A DNA stretch of 64,000 nt. It comes from Amyelois transitella. Taxonomy: Eukaryota; Arthropoda; Insecta; Lepidoptera; Pyralidae. This document shows, piece by piece, positions 51,001-57,742 of this stretch. The notes under the pieces were generated by a model that was not told where the DNA came from, ran no database searches, and saw only the letters and a program-made list of their open reading frames with translations. The number at the start of each line of letters is the position of its first letter. The first letter of the stretch is position 1. The stretch covers positions 3,787,001 to 3,851,000 of the forward strand of contig NC_083533.1 in assembly GCF_032362555.1 (NCBI RefSeq), given 5' to 3'. Position numbers and translations under genes: made by a program.

Positions 51001-54000
51001 AATTGGCCACGTTCAGCTGTTTGGCTTAAAAGTAGAATCGAGATTCAAATAGTGACAGGTTGCTAGCCCGTCGCCTAAAAGAGGAATCCCAAGTTTATAA
51101 GCCTTTCCCTCAGTCGCCTTTTACGACATGGGAAAGAGATGGAGTAGTCCCATTCTTATTTCTATTGGGTGCCGGTAACCACACGGCACATTGTGACCAC
51201 TTCTCATACATACATACATACATAAAATCACGCCTCTTTCCCGGAGGGGTAGGCAGAGACTACCTCTTTCCACTTGCCACGATCTCTGCACACTTCCTTC
51301 GCTTCATCCACTTCTCATTTTGGATATATCTCGTCGCAGAAGGAGCTAGGCATTCCCCAACATTTTGGTCTGCTGTACGCGATGGGCATAGCTCTCGTCA
51401 GCGAGGGGATGTTGTCCGCTGCCTATCACGTGTGTCCGAACGGGATGAACTTTCAATTTGGTGAGAAACTATCATTTACATAATAATTTATTAATTAAAA
51501 TTTTATGCACGTAAAATGTATAACGGGTGGACTTAATGCCACAAAGCATTCTCTGCCATTGGATCAATCAACAGTCTCGAAAAGACTGAAATAAATATAA
51601 TTAAAATAATATAAGTATATACGGGACAAATTACACAGATCGAGTTAGCCTCGAAGTAAGTTCGAGACTTGTGTTACGAGATACTAACATAACGATACTG
51701 TATTTTATAATTAATACTCATATAGATAAAACATCCAAGACCCAGGCCAATCAGGAAAAGTTCTTTTCTCATCATGCCATGACTGGGATTCGAACCCGGG
51801 GCCTCCGTTGTTACAGACAAGCGTACTACCGCTGCGCCACAGAGGCCGTTCAGCCGAGACTGATAGGCCACGTTCAGCTGTTTGGCTTAATGATAGAATT
51901 GAGATTCAAACAGTGACAGGTTGCTAGCCCATCGCCAAGTATATAAGTAAAACCCTTTAGTCACCTTTTACGACATCCATGTGAAAGAGATGGAGTGGTC
52001 CTATTGTTTTTTATACCGTTATTTGTTTATTATATTTTATAATTTTTATTTTATACAGGGTGACATTTAAAACAACTGCATCCTTTTAAACATAGACTAT
52101 ACCCATGCTTCTGAGCTGTTTGAGCCTATTTTTATTTAAATTAAACGTCATCATTTTCACATTAAAAAAACCCTCAAAAACTTTCTAGTATCAAGATCAA
52201 GTAAAGTACAGAGTTGTCGAGATCGCTCAGCTGAATGAATTGTGTCGTTGACCTCTGAATCTTACGCGTCGCTTTTCCTCCGGCCGGGGTGATATGACGT
52301 ATTTAGGATCGTGGATTTTGATACTTTTATTTTTTTTCGTACTTTCTGAAATATGAACCGATATTATTCTTTTAACGTTTTTAAATATCCTTTAGATGAA
52401 CACACTTAACAGTTGTATTTATGCAGTTGAATTAAAAATCACCCTGTATATATATATTAGTGCCGGGAACCACACGGCTTATTCTGTACGGTGTTGGCAG
52501 ACACGTCGTTCATGTACGTGACGTCAGTGCTGTGCATGGTGAAGCTGTACCAGGCGCGCCACCCCGACATCAATGCGCGCGCGCACGCCACATTCGGAGT
52601 GCTAGCGCTCATCATATTCATCGGTGTGTTGTTGTTTTTTTTATATGTATGGACTAGCTTGTTGCCGGCGACTTATTGCGCGTGGAAATTTCTAAATAAA
52701 TAATAATTACATGCATATAATTACGTCTATATCCCTTGCGGGGTAGACAGAGCCAACAGTCTTTTAAAGACTGATAGGCCACGTTCAGCTATTTGACTTT
52801 AAGAAATTTGAAAATTTCTAAATAAATAACAATTACGTGCATATAATTACGTCTATATCCATTGCGGGATAGACAGAGCCGACAGTCTTTTAAAGACTGA
52901 TAGGGCACGCAAGGGATATATACGTGATTATATGTATGTATGTATGTTAAATGTTATATGTGTGTCTGTTTGTTCCCAGGTCTGGTCGGAGTGCTGAACG
53001 CGAACCTATACTTTTGGTTGGCGTTCACATTCCTCCACCTTTCCACCTGCCTCATCATGACATTCCAAATTTATTACCTTGGAAGGTTCAAGTTGGGTAA
53101 GTTGCAATTTTGATTAAAAAAAAATAAGGAAGAAAAGAAACGAACGTATCTTGATCAAATTAAGGACGTCCTGGTAAAGGGTCAGGTCAAAAGTACCCGA
53201 AACCGCCGAGCTTGTATGAAGAGAGTTATGAATGTGGACGAAGCGAAAGAAGTGTGCAGAGATCGTGGCAAGTGGAAAGAGGTAGTCTCTGCCTACCCCT
53301 CCGGGAAAGAGGCGTGATTTTATGTATGTATGTATGTAAGAAAAGAAAATTGTAATAATTTTTTTTATCTATACTAATATTATAAAGCTGAAGAGTTTGT
53401 TTGTTTGAACGTGCTAATCTCAGAAACTACTAGGGCTTTATAATATTAGTATAGATAGGTATAAAATTTTCGTGTCACAAAGTTCGTTCCCATACTCCTC
53501 CGAAACGCCTTGACCGATTCTCATAAGGAGATTTTGTGAGCGTATAGAGTAGTTCTGAAAATCGGCCAACATCTATTTTTCATACTCCTCAGTGATAAGG
53601 GTTATCCATCCTTAACATTTTTTTTTAAATTATTAGTCTTTTTGTAATTTCTTTATTTTTTTTAGTATGTCGCATAAAAAATACATACAACCCTAAATTT
53701 ATACTTTTTTATCACCAACCCGGGACAGCTAGTTATTTTACAAATGTAAGTGTGTTACATATACACATAATATTTAGAAATATATACTAGCTGTCCCGGC
53801 AAATGTTGTTTTGCCATATAAATAATTTTTAAGTATTTTCTTTTTTCTATCATTAAGCCAAATAGCTGAACGTGGCCTTTCAGTTTTTTCAAGACTGTTG
53901 GCTTTGTCTACCCCGCAAGGGATATAGACGTGACCATATGTATGTATGTAAGATATAGACATGACCATATGTACATATTTATGGGCGCTTGTATGTATGC

Positions 54001-57000
54001 TGTGTCACGTGCATTTTATATAGTATAAGATACTAGCGACCCGCCCCAGCTTCGCACGGGTGCAAAATTCGGAAAAAATTATACATAAAAACCTTCCTCT
54101 TGAATCACTCTACCTGTAACAAAAAACCGCATCAAAATCCGTTGCGTAATTTTAAAGATTTAAGCTTACAGACAAACAAGACTAAAATAGCGACTCTGTT
54201 TTATACTATGTATGTAGTGATGAAGATATAGTCGTGACCATATGTATGTATGTCTGTATGTCTGTATGTATGTATGTATGTATGTATGTATGTATGTATG
54301 TATGTATGTATGTATGTATGTATGTATGTGTGTATGTATGTATGTATGTATGTATGTATGTATGTATGTGTGTATGTGTGTATGTATGTATGTATGTATG
54401 TATGTATGTATGTGTGTGTGTGTGTCACGAATTTTCAGAAATCATCGCTGTTACAACTCTCCCAGGTCTCCCCTATGTATGTATGTGTGTGTGTGTAGAC
54501 GCCGCCATGGTGTGCCGAGCGTGCCGCGAGCTGGTCTCCCGCCCGCTGGCCGCCATCACTCCCACGCACTGCGGCCGCTGCGTGCTGCTCATCATCGCCA
54601 ACCTCGCCAACTGGGCCATCGCCGGCTACGGGTGAGTGGGAGGCTCTGTCCACCCCCCCGGTGTTTAGTCCCGGTCGCATCCTCACAACTCTGGAGAGGA
54701 GCCCGGGGTGTGCCTTTGACCATGGACCCTGGATTGGGCGAGTCAGGTTTTCACACGAAGCGACTCCCGTCTGACCTCCGCAACCTTTGCAGGGGAACCT
54801 AACCCGTATTGAATCGATCATGGTCACACATCCAGTTGCCTGAATGTGCAGTTTACCTCACGATGTTATCCCTCACCGTAAAAGCATCGGTTAGTATTTA
54901 AACCAATGTATATAACTTCGAAAACAGTCATTGGTGTAAATGGCTGACATGGGATTCGAATCTGTGCCTATCTGAGCATCACGCATTTCAACCAGGCGCT
55001 TGTCACTATTTGAATCTCAATTCTATTATTAAGCCAAATAGCTGAACGTGGCCTAACAGTCTTTTCAAGACTGTTGGCCCTGTCAACCCCACAAGTGATA
55101 TAGACGTGACCGTATGTATGTATGTATGTTTGTTATTTGCGTTTCAGAATGGCCCAACACAGCCGAGATTTCGCGTCTCATCTTCTACTAGTTCTGATGA
55201 GCAACCTGTTCTTGTACACGCTGTTCTACATAGTGATGAAACTGTTGAACAGGGAATCCATCAGGTGGTACAGGTGAGAGATGTCATTCAGTACACTTTT
55301 CATCATCATCATCATCATCATCATATAATCTAGGGATCCCTTTCATTCGACTAATTTTATTTTTCCTATTTTTGTTTGGAATTACGCGTTACGCATACTA
55401 TTTTTTGGCATAATTTGTTTTGGCATACTACTTATTTCAATAGGCATAAATATAGTTTAGACTAATTTATTTTTTGCGCGGAGCAGATGTAGTGTTATGC
55501 GCTATAAGGCGAGTTCTTCTTAGGTTGGGTTAGGTTATGCTAATAGTAGATATAAAATATAGTATTTAAATAAATATGCCTAAAAAGTTATGCCAAATAA
55601 TATTATGCGTAACAATTATTAGGCTAAACAAAGGTATGCCATGTAAAATTATGACACAAAATTTTATGCTTATAGATAGAGAACCTAAAATCACGCCTCT
55701 TTCCACTTTCCACGATCTCTGCATACTTCCTTCGCTTCATCCACATTCATAACTCTCTTCATGCAAGCTCGGCGGTTTCGGGTACTCTTGACCTGACCCT
55801 TTACCAGGACGTCCTTAATTTGATCAAGATACGTTCGTCTAGGTCTTCCCACTCCGACCTTTCCCTCCACACTCTCCTTGTATATCTGCTTAGTCAACCT
55901 GCTTTCATTCATCCTCTCCACATGACCGAACCATCTAAACATACCCTTTTCTATTCCTGTTACTACATCTTATGAACAGGGAATCCATCAGGTACAGATG
56001 AGAGATATCATTCCACTGTCATTATACCATCAATCCTACTCCTCAGTACACTTTAAGAGAATCATTTATTCATTGTTATTGCTACTTCGATCTTAAGTTG
56101 ATCAATGATCTATCATTCCATCGTATTTTTTTCTGGTTTTCAGCACCGATAAAAAAAGAAAAGGACCACTCCATCTCCTATCCCATGGATGTCGTAAAAG
56201 GCGATTAAGGGATATGCTTATAAACTTAGTTTCTTCTTTCCAGTTGGGTATTCATAGCGCTGACTTACGGCGTTTGGTTCAGCTCGAGCTACTTCTACTT
56301 GGACCAAAGCACCAACTGGGCGGTGAGTCGGTTTTGTTATCACAAAAATTCAAAATTTTTATTCATTACTATAGGATACTATATATCGCTTAATAATTGT
56401 CAAAACGTACGGTTTAACAACATTGGTTGACTTCAAATGAATTACTTAAAACCTAAGTTTACTGCCGCTTCCAAGGCGTCAGTGCAGAAGAAGCGGTAAC
56501 AAACTGTTTGTCACGTTAATCGGGTGCCGTGTGGTTTTCGACACTATACATTGGGACCGCTTCCAACTCTATCAATTTATAGATGTTGCAAAAGCTTTGT
56601 GGTTCCCGGAAAAAAAAAGAAAAGGACCACTCCATCTCATCGATTTCCATGGATGTCGTAAAAGGCTACTAAGGGATAGGCTTATAAGATTCTTGTTTTG
56701 GGCGATGGCCTAATAACTTGTCGCTATTTGAATCTCAATCTCAATTCTATCATAAGGCCGAACAGCTGAGGCAGTCAGCCATTCAAGATTTATGGCTCTG
56801 TTTACTCCGCAAAGGATAAAGACGTGATCATATGGATGGATTTAAACATATATTTATCCCTTATGCCCAGTTGACGCCGGCGGAGTCGCGTCGCAACAAC
56901 CGCGTGTGTTCCCTACTCCAGCTCTACGACTCCCACGACATCTGGCACTTCCTGTCCTCGGTCGCCATGTTCTTCTCATTCAACATGTACCTCACCATAG

Positions 57001-57047
57001 ACGATAATCTCCAGGGCGTGCCCCGAGACAAGATTATGGTGTTTTAA
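34703..57047 (+). CDS. Sil: SID-1-like transmembrane protein (Sil/SIDT, complete gene, 20 coding exons)
   Basis: Member of the SID-1/SIDT family, multi-pass membrane proteins linked to dsRNA transport in nematodes and to RNA or cholesterol handling in other animals. Exons: 34703-34800, 35370-35439, 36501-36597, 37279-37401, 39145-39365, 40207-40392, 41107-41190, 41773-41948, 42311-42465, 43346-43474, 45691-45805, 46473-46584, 48591-48773, 51340-51460, 52501-52623, 52980-53096, 54499-54631, 55148-55273, 56244-56322, 56871-57047. All junctions are GT-AG with matching phases; total 2625 nt (874 residues). Seen: signal peptide (1-17), a large ectodomain with family motifs [13 protein letters not shown] and [12 protein letters not shown], first membrane helix in exon 9, a long acidic loop, then a helix bundle. 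Family core is present: [36 protein letters not shown] and [12 protein letters not shown], with the conserved His/Asp of the CREST hydrolase-like fold. Confidence 0.95.
35025..36012. mobile_element. SINE cluster in Sil intron 2, including a tail-to-tail inverted pair
   Basis: 35030-35110 is a tail fragment. 35531-35786 is a full plus copy. 35796-36012 is a minus copy. The last two face each other tail to tail with a spacer of about 10-20 bp. Confidence 0.9.
35370..35439 (+). CDS. Sil: Sil exon 2
   Basis: Encodes [20 protein letters not shown] and FAG. Acceptor TAATTTCAG, donor GTAAGT, ends in phase 0. Confidence 0.85.
36501..36597 (+). CDS. Sil: Sil exon 3
   Basis: Encodes [20 protein letters not shown] and [12 protein letters not shown], the family RQQK motif. 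The upstream open frame (from 36324) is intronic; TTTTTCAG at 36493-36500 is the phase-matched acceptor. Confidence 0.87.
36650..37126. mobile_element. Helitron copies, inverted pair, in Sil intron 3
   Basis: 36653-36775 is the 5' half of a plus copy. 36858-37126 is a nearly complete minus copy, from CTGTGCCCGCGACTCCGTCC to ATTAGTATAGA, its CTAG end mutated. Confidence 0.82.
37279..37401 (+). CDS. Sil: Sil exon 4
   Basis: Encodes [20 protein letters not shown], continuing the family motif from exon 3, and a Cys pair in the ectodomain. Confidence 0.92.
37402..39144. other. Sil intron 4
   Basis: 37900-38120 contains TTTAAAGGGATTCTGTGTCC-type repeats, related in reverse to 15.8 kb. A (TA)n tract lies near 38340-38356. 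38980-39110 is rich in TATGACAAAA/GGCATAA motifs. No gene is seen. Confidence 0.45.
39145..39365 (+). CDS. Sil: Sil exon 5
   Basis: Ectodomain segment [20 protein letters not shown] and [12 protein letters not shown], the family VxPSxPxYYxF-like stretch. Ends in phase 0 at GTGAGT. Confidence 0.93.
39395..39565 (-). repeat. Interspersed repeat (GGAAGCGGCAGT variant)
   Basis: Reverse of 31230-31400: AATAGAATAGATTTATTTTC, AGATACAAGGTATCACTTAT and onward. Confidence 0.7.
39745..40200. mobile_element. Helitron end, SINE copy and (GAAT)n in Sil intron 5
   Basis: 39775-39857 is a Helitron 5' end in minus orientation. 39959-40138 is a plus SINE lacking part of its middle. 40168-40192 is an AATG microsatellite, about 15 bp before exon 6. 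Confidence 0.82.
40207..40392 (+). CDS. Sil: Sil exon 6
   Basis: Encodes [13 protein letters not shown] preceded by [12 protein letters not shown]. Phase 0 on both sides. Confidence 0.93.
40410..40530 (+). mobile_element. SINE tail half
   Basis: Plus orientation with a TATGTATGTATGTA tail, starting about 20 bp after the Sil exon 6 donor. Confidence 0.85.
40599..40771 (-). mobile_element. Helitron, internally deleted
   Basis: Starts CTAGCTGTGCCCGCGACTTC (3' end, minus) and ends TTAGTATATAGA. Confidence 0.83.
41107..41190 (+). CDS. Sil: Sil exon 7
   Basis: Encodes [20 protein letters not shown] and RRGGITLT, matching the family YxTMTxKGxI segment. Confidence 0.93.
41347..41705 (+). mobile_element. 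SINE copy followed by LINE terminal fragment
   Basis: 41347-41616 is a full plus SINE with a (TATG)n tail. 41625-41705 is the last 80 bp of the LINE with its own (TATG)n tail, in the same orientation. Confidence 0.9.
41773..41948 (+). CDS. Sil: Sil exon 8
   Basis: Encodes [20 protein letters not shown] and C, the FPxGFYVVFVV family motif, ending the ectodomain. Confidence 0.94.
42001..42053. repeat. (TA)n microsatellite
   Basis: About 50 bp of pure TA dinucleotide in Sil intron 8. Confidence 0.97.
42311..42465 (+). CDS. Sil: Sil exon 9, first membrane helix
   Basis: Encodes [20 protein letters not shown] and [15 protein letters not shown]: one hydrophobic helix followed by a basic stop-transfer. 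Donor GTAAGT, phase 1. Confidence 0.95.
42625..42654 (+). CDS. Candidate 30-nt microexon 9a of Sil
   Basis: TATTTTCAG acceptor, 30 nt, then GTAAAA. In the exon 9 phase it adds [10 protein letters not shown] and rejoins exon 10 in frame. It falls in the variable acidic loop, where an optional insert would be tolerated. Inferred from splice signals and phase only. Confidence 0.4.
42699..42728 (+). CDS. Candidate 30-nt microexon 9b of Sil (tandem copy of 9a)
   Basis: Same structure as 9a, 74 bp downstream: TATTTTCAG, 30 nt encoding [10 protein letters not shown] in frame, GTAAAA. A third, acceptor-less remnant lies at about 42518-42545. Confidence 0.38.
42913..43180 (+). mobile_element. Non-autonomous Helitron, complete (268 bp)
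   Basis: Starts TCTATACTAATATTATAAAG and ends CGCGGACGAAGTCGCGGGCA CAGCTAG, inserted between A and T. Same family as 12068-12336. Confidence 0.9.
43346..43474 (+). CDS. Sil: Sil exon 10
   Basis: Encodes the Gly/Arg/Asp-rich loop ([33 protein letters not shown]). Low complexity, supported mainly by splice signals and phase. Confidence 0.72.
43488..43724 (-). mobile_element. tRNA-derived SINE, complete
   Basis: Read on the minus strand: a tRNA-like head with A box TGGCGCAGCGG and B box GGTTCGAATCC, then a unique body ending ACAAATTACACAGATCGAG in plus sense. A second copy lies at 51603-51850. Confidence 0.85.
43872..44103 (-). mobile_element. SINE copy, near full length
   Basis: Minus-orientation copy in Sil intron 10, ending GGGAACCACACGG. 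Confidence 0.9.
44104..44235 (-). repeat. GGAAGCGGCAGT-family repeat, left part
   Basis: Minus-orientation copy; it continues at 45543-45620 on the other side of the inserted pogo-like element. Confidence 0.75.
44236..45542 (-). pseudogene. pogo/Tigger-like DNA transposon with broken transposase
   Basis: Imperfect terminal inverted repeats beginning GGGGGAAGTCCC, flanked by TA on both sides (target duplication). On the minus strand from about 45043 the remnant ORF reads [12 protein letters not shown], then an HTH ([19 protein letters not shown]), stop codons, a CENP-B/Tigger N-terminal block ([12 protein letters not shown]...), and a degraded piece with YNCDETGVS, the first Asp of the DDE domain. 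The element lies inside an older repeat in Sil intron 10. Stops and a missing DDE end make it inactive. Other jerky/Tigger relatives are equally possible. Confidence 0.82.
45543..45625 (-). repeat. GGAAGCGGCAGT-family repeat, right part
   Basis: Continuation of 44104-44235, split by the pogo-like insertion at its TTA. Confidence 0.75.
45691..45805 (+). CDS. Sil: Sil exon 11
   Basis: Encodes [20 protein letters not shown] and [13 protein letters not shown], the end of the acidic loop, matching the family DxDYDxL...YVADLS region. Confidence 0.9.
45850..46115. mobile_element. Helitron fragments, inverted pair
   Basis: 45850-45882 is a plus 3' end (CGCGGACGAAGTCGCGGGAA). 45922-46115 is a minus copy truncated at its 5' side. 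Confidence 0.8.
46181..46440 (+). mobile_element. SINE copy, near full length
   Basis: Plus-orientation copy whose (TATG)n tail ends about 30 bp before the acceptor of Sil exon 12. Confidence 0.92.
46473..46584 (+). CDS. Sil: Sil exon 12, membrane helix
   Basis: Encodes [20 protein letters not shown] and LVITYQL, the second membrane helix. Ends in phase 0 at GTAAGT. Confidence 0.95.
46604..47072. mobile_element. Mariner-type MITE, copy 1 (469 bp)
   Basis: TIRs TACAGGGTGAC / GTCACCCTGTA with flanking TA. The interior is shared with copy 2 at 52054 (ACAACTGCATCCTTTTAAAC, TACAGAGTTGTCGAGAT). No ORF. Confidence 0.88.
47085..47210 (+). repeat. GGAAGCGGCAGT-family fragment
   Basis: Contains GCGCTTTGGAAGCGGCAGTA and TTAGATTTAAGTGATGCGAC. 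Confidence 0.65.
47283..48303 (-). pseudogene. RTE-like LINE, reverse transcriptase C-terminal half, frameshifted
   Basis: Non-LTR retrotransposon copy on the minus strand, the longest in the window. The upstream part encodes [20 protein letters not shown] and [12 protein letters not shown] (palm motif YADD). A frameshift near 48060 separates it from a 255-codon open frame continuing [14 protein letters not shown]...[13 protein letters not shown]. The copy is truncated at its 5' side (about 48303) where a SINE abuts, and ends in a (CATA)n tail. The endonuclease domain is absent. Confidence 0.93.
48306..48550 (+). mobile_element. SINE copy
   Basis: Plus-orientation copy starting GTTCCCAGCACCAATAAAA and lacking its (TATG)n tail. 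It ends about 40 bp before Sil exon 13. Confidence 0.88.
48591..48773 (+). CDS. Sil: Sil exon 13
   Basis: Encodes [20 protein letters not shown] and [20 protein letters not shown], the most conserved SIDT block. Ends in phase 0 at GTGAGG. Three copies of its last 108 bp follow. Confidence 0.96.
48950..49182 (+). other. 5S rRNA-like motif triplet, unit 1
   Basis: Three segments (48950, 49036, 49138) follow the pattern AAGTTAAGCA...GGTCAG...GATGGGTCGCC. This resembles the eukaryotic 5S rRNA stretch AAGTTAAGCA...GGTTAGTACTTGGATGGGTGACC, which holds its internal promoter. Units 2 (49849-50072) and 3 (50290-50522) repeat the same order, and a further single motif is at 49469-49519. Confidence 0.45.
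49203..49468 (+). mobile_element. RTE-like LINE 3' fragment
   Basis: Plus orientation, from ACTAAGCAGATATACAAGGA to a (TATG)n tail. It is inserted inside the intron 13 array, breaking the first higher-order unit. Confidence 0.92.
49527..49634 (+). pseudogene. Sil exon 13 partial copy 1
   Basis: 108 bp (36 codons) from [10 protein letters not shown] to the intact GTGAGG donor. Two synonymous changes (GTC to GTG, CTC to CTG). The first codon GAC is CAC at the junction. No good acceptor (GGCGTGTGAAG). Confidence 0.92.
50100..50207 (+). pseudogene. Sil exon 13 partial copy 2
   Basis: 108 bp, one synonymous change (GTC to GTG), donor intact. Preceded by TTACTAGTTACTAAGTCGTG TGAAG, which has a branch-point-like TACTAA but no pyrimidine tract. 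Confidence 0.92.
50551..50658 (+). pseudogene. Sil exon 13 partial copy 3
   Basis: 108 bp, two synonymous changes (TCC to TCA, CTC to CTG), donor intact. Same upstream context as copy 2. Confidence 0.92.
50980..51189 (-). mobile_element. SINE copy, tail-truncated
   Basis: Minus orientation, ending GGTAACCACACGGCAC. Confidence 0.87.
51208..51313 (-). mobile_element. RTE-like LINE 3' end beside the Sil exon 14 acceptor
   Basis: Reverse LINE tail (CATACATACATAAAATCACG through CTTCGCTTCATCCA). Its pyrimidine-rich complement ends about 25 bp before exon 14. Confidence 0.9.
51340..51460 (+). CDS. Sil: Sil exon 14
   Basis: Encodes [20 protein letters not shown] and [12 protein letters not shown], with the conserved catalytic-type His of the CREST fold. 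Acceptor CGTCGCAG, phase 1 donor GTGAGA. Confidence 0.95.
51603..51850 (-). mobile_element. tRNA-derived SINE, second copy
   Basis: Head on the minus strand with A box TGGCGCAGCGG and B box GGTTCGAATCC. The body matches 43488-43724. Confidence 0.85.
51858..52015 (-). mobile_element. SINE copy, truncated
   Basis: Minus orientation; the middle and head-proximal part are present. Confidence 0.83.
52054..52448. mobile_element. Mariner-type MITE, copy 2 (395 bp)
   Basis: Same TIRs (TACAGGGTGAC / TCACCCTGTA) and TA flanks as 46604-47072, with an internal deletion of roughly 75 bp near CCCTCAAAAACTTTCTAGTA. Confidence 0.88.
52501..52623 (+). CDS. Sil: Sil exon 15
   Basis: Encodes [20 protein letters not shown] and [17 protein letters not shown], with the conserved Asp. 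A short SINE head fragment (CCGGGAACCACACGGC) ends about 22 bp upstream of the acceptor. Confidence 0.95.
52705..52950. mobile_element. Tandem SINE tail fragments
   Basis: Two direct copies of a minus-orientation piece (CATGCATATAATTACGTCTA... and again from 52835), followed by a plus tail with (TATG)n. Confidence 0.8.
52980..53096 (+). CDS. Sil: Sil exon 16
   Basis: Encodes [20 protein letters not shown] and [19 protein letters not shown], a membrane helix. Confidence 0.95.
53137..53335 (+). mobile_element. RTE-like LINE 3' fragment
   Basis: Plus orientation, from CGAACGTATCTTGATCAAAT to GAGGCGTGATTTTATGTATG, tail (TATG)n. Confidence 0.92.
53336..54220. mobile_element. Helitron-like and SINE scraps in Sil intron 16
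   Basis: 53371-53455 is a short Helitron with a large internal deletion. 53455-53820 matches the CTAGCTGTCCCGGCAAA family in reverse. 53845-53955 is a SINE tail. 54030-54215 is the GACCCGCCCCAGCTTCGCAC family. Confidence 0.7.
54240..54425. repeat. (TATG)n microsatellite, about 185 bp
   Basis: Nearly pure TATG with TGTG interruptions, at the tail of a SINE fragment. The apparent open frames (YVCM repeats) are artefacts of the 4-bp period. Confidence 0.97.
54499..54631 (+). CDS. Sil: Sil exon 17
   Basis: Encodes [20 protein letters not shown] and [17 protein letters not shown]-rich. The acceptor is formed by a TGTGTGTGTGTAG microsatellite. Confidence 0.93.
54655..54890 (-). mobile_element. 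Interspersed repeat (GGTTGCGGAGGTCAGACGGG family)
   Basis: Reverse of 18495-18770. It carries CTCTGGAGAGGAGCCCGGGG and GCGACTCCCGTCTGACCTCC. Confidence 0.78.
55000..55137 (+). mobile_element. SINE tail half
   Basis: Plus orientation with a (TATG)n tail ending about 10 bp before the Sil exon 18 acceptor. Confidence 0.85.
55148..55273 (+). CDS. Sil: Sil exon 18
   Basis: Encodes [20 protein letters not shown] and [18 protein letters not shown], a membrane helix. Phase 2 donor GTGAGA. Confidence 0.95.
55300..55687. other. Sil intron 18 interior
   Basis: (CAT)n tract at 55301-55325. 55390-55680 is rich in TATGCC/GGCATA motifs, as is 38980-39110 (repeat of unknown class). Confidence 0.45.
55688..55970 (-). 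mobile_element. RTE-like LINE 3' fragment
   Basis: Minus orientation, C-terminal segment open ([14 protein letters not shown] onward), lacking the final Gly-Ser-Ala tail region and the (CATA)n repeat. Confidence 0.92.
55972..56012 (+). pseudogene. Decayed copy of Sil exon 18 3' end
   Basis: TGAACAGGGAATCCATCAGG matches the exon end, then TACAGATGAGAGATATCATT corresponds to the donor region with GT changed to AT. It lies directly beside a LINE fragment. Confidence 0.75.
56244..56322 (+). CDS. Sil: Sil exon 19
   Basis: Encodes [20 protein letters not shown] and DQSTNWA, matching the family FFxxxTxW segment. A SINE head fragment (56140-56235) precedes it directly. Confidence 0.94.
56345..56515 (-). 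repeat. GGAAGCGGCAGT-family repeat
   Basis: Uninterrupted homologue of the copy split at 44236/45543, useful for defining the pogo-like insertion site. Confidence 0.75.
56523..56835 (+). mobile_element. SINE copy, rearranged
   Basis: Plus orientation with an extra internal piece near its head; the tail is short. Confidence 0.8.
56871..57047 (+). CDS. Sil: Sil exon 20 (stop codon)
   Basis: Encodes [20 protein letters not shown] and [14 protein letters not shown], with the terminal HDxWH family motif, ending DKIMVF-stop. Acceptor TTATGCCCAG. Confidence 0.96.
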   Translation: MTPAESRRNNRVCSLLQLYDSHDIWHFLSSVAMFFSFNMYLTIDDNLQGVPRDKIMVF

Positions 57048-57438
57048 ACTCTTTAACTTTATATATAGAGTCGCTTGTGGACCAGACTAAATTGTGTTAT
57101 TTTAAGATCTACATATTATATAGGTACTAAGTTTTTCATTGAAAACTTTAAGTGTTTACAGGAAAATTAATATTTTTGTTTTAAATAGTTTAACGAAGTT
57201 CGTACGGCACCTAAATCGGTCAAGTAGTTTTCTTTTGAAGTTAATCACAATTTCGTTATTAAAATTGGTAGCTGAGTTCGCGGCAAACGACTAGTTAATT
57301 AAAAATAATCCTATGTTTATTTTATTTGATATACGGACAAAAATAATCATAATGATGGTAAAGATTCTCCATCCTTCACTGTACAGTCACTTTAAGAGAA
57401 ACAAAATATATTATATATTATAAATATTATATAATAAA
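57048..57438 (+). terminator. Sil 3' UTR with candidate poly(A) signals
   Basis: AATAAA occurs at 57433-57438 and again at 57527-57532. Which is used cannot be told from sequence. Confidence 0.4.
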
Positions 57439-57639
57439 TTTATGTAGATACATAAAACTAAATACCTACATGTTTAAACTTATTTATAAACAATTTTCTC
57501 AGTAGGCGACTATACTAACAAAGGTGAATAAATCTAACCCACACATGGTAAAATAAATTACTTTAAAAAGTAAACATATTAAAAAAATAGCAATACATAT
57601 AATATTAAAAAACAGTGATATGAAAAATAAGAACAAGTA

Positions 57640-57742
57640 AGAGGAGAGTTATGAATGTGGATGAAGCGAAAGAAGTATGCAGGGATCGTGGCAAGTGGAA
57701 TGATGTAGTCCCTGCCTACCCCACGGGGAGAGAGGCGTGATT
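57640..57742 (+). mobile_element. RTE-like LINE terminal fragment
   Basis: GAGAGTTATGAATGTGGATG through GAGAGAGGCGTGATTGATGG, diverged at its end. Confidence 0.85.

Noticed and set aside
54234..54802. Long open frames across the TATG microsatellite (133 and 186 codons)
   Set aside because: The 4-bp period gives stop-free frames of YVCM repeats. The only real coding part is Sil exon 17 in a separately defined phase.
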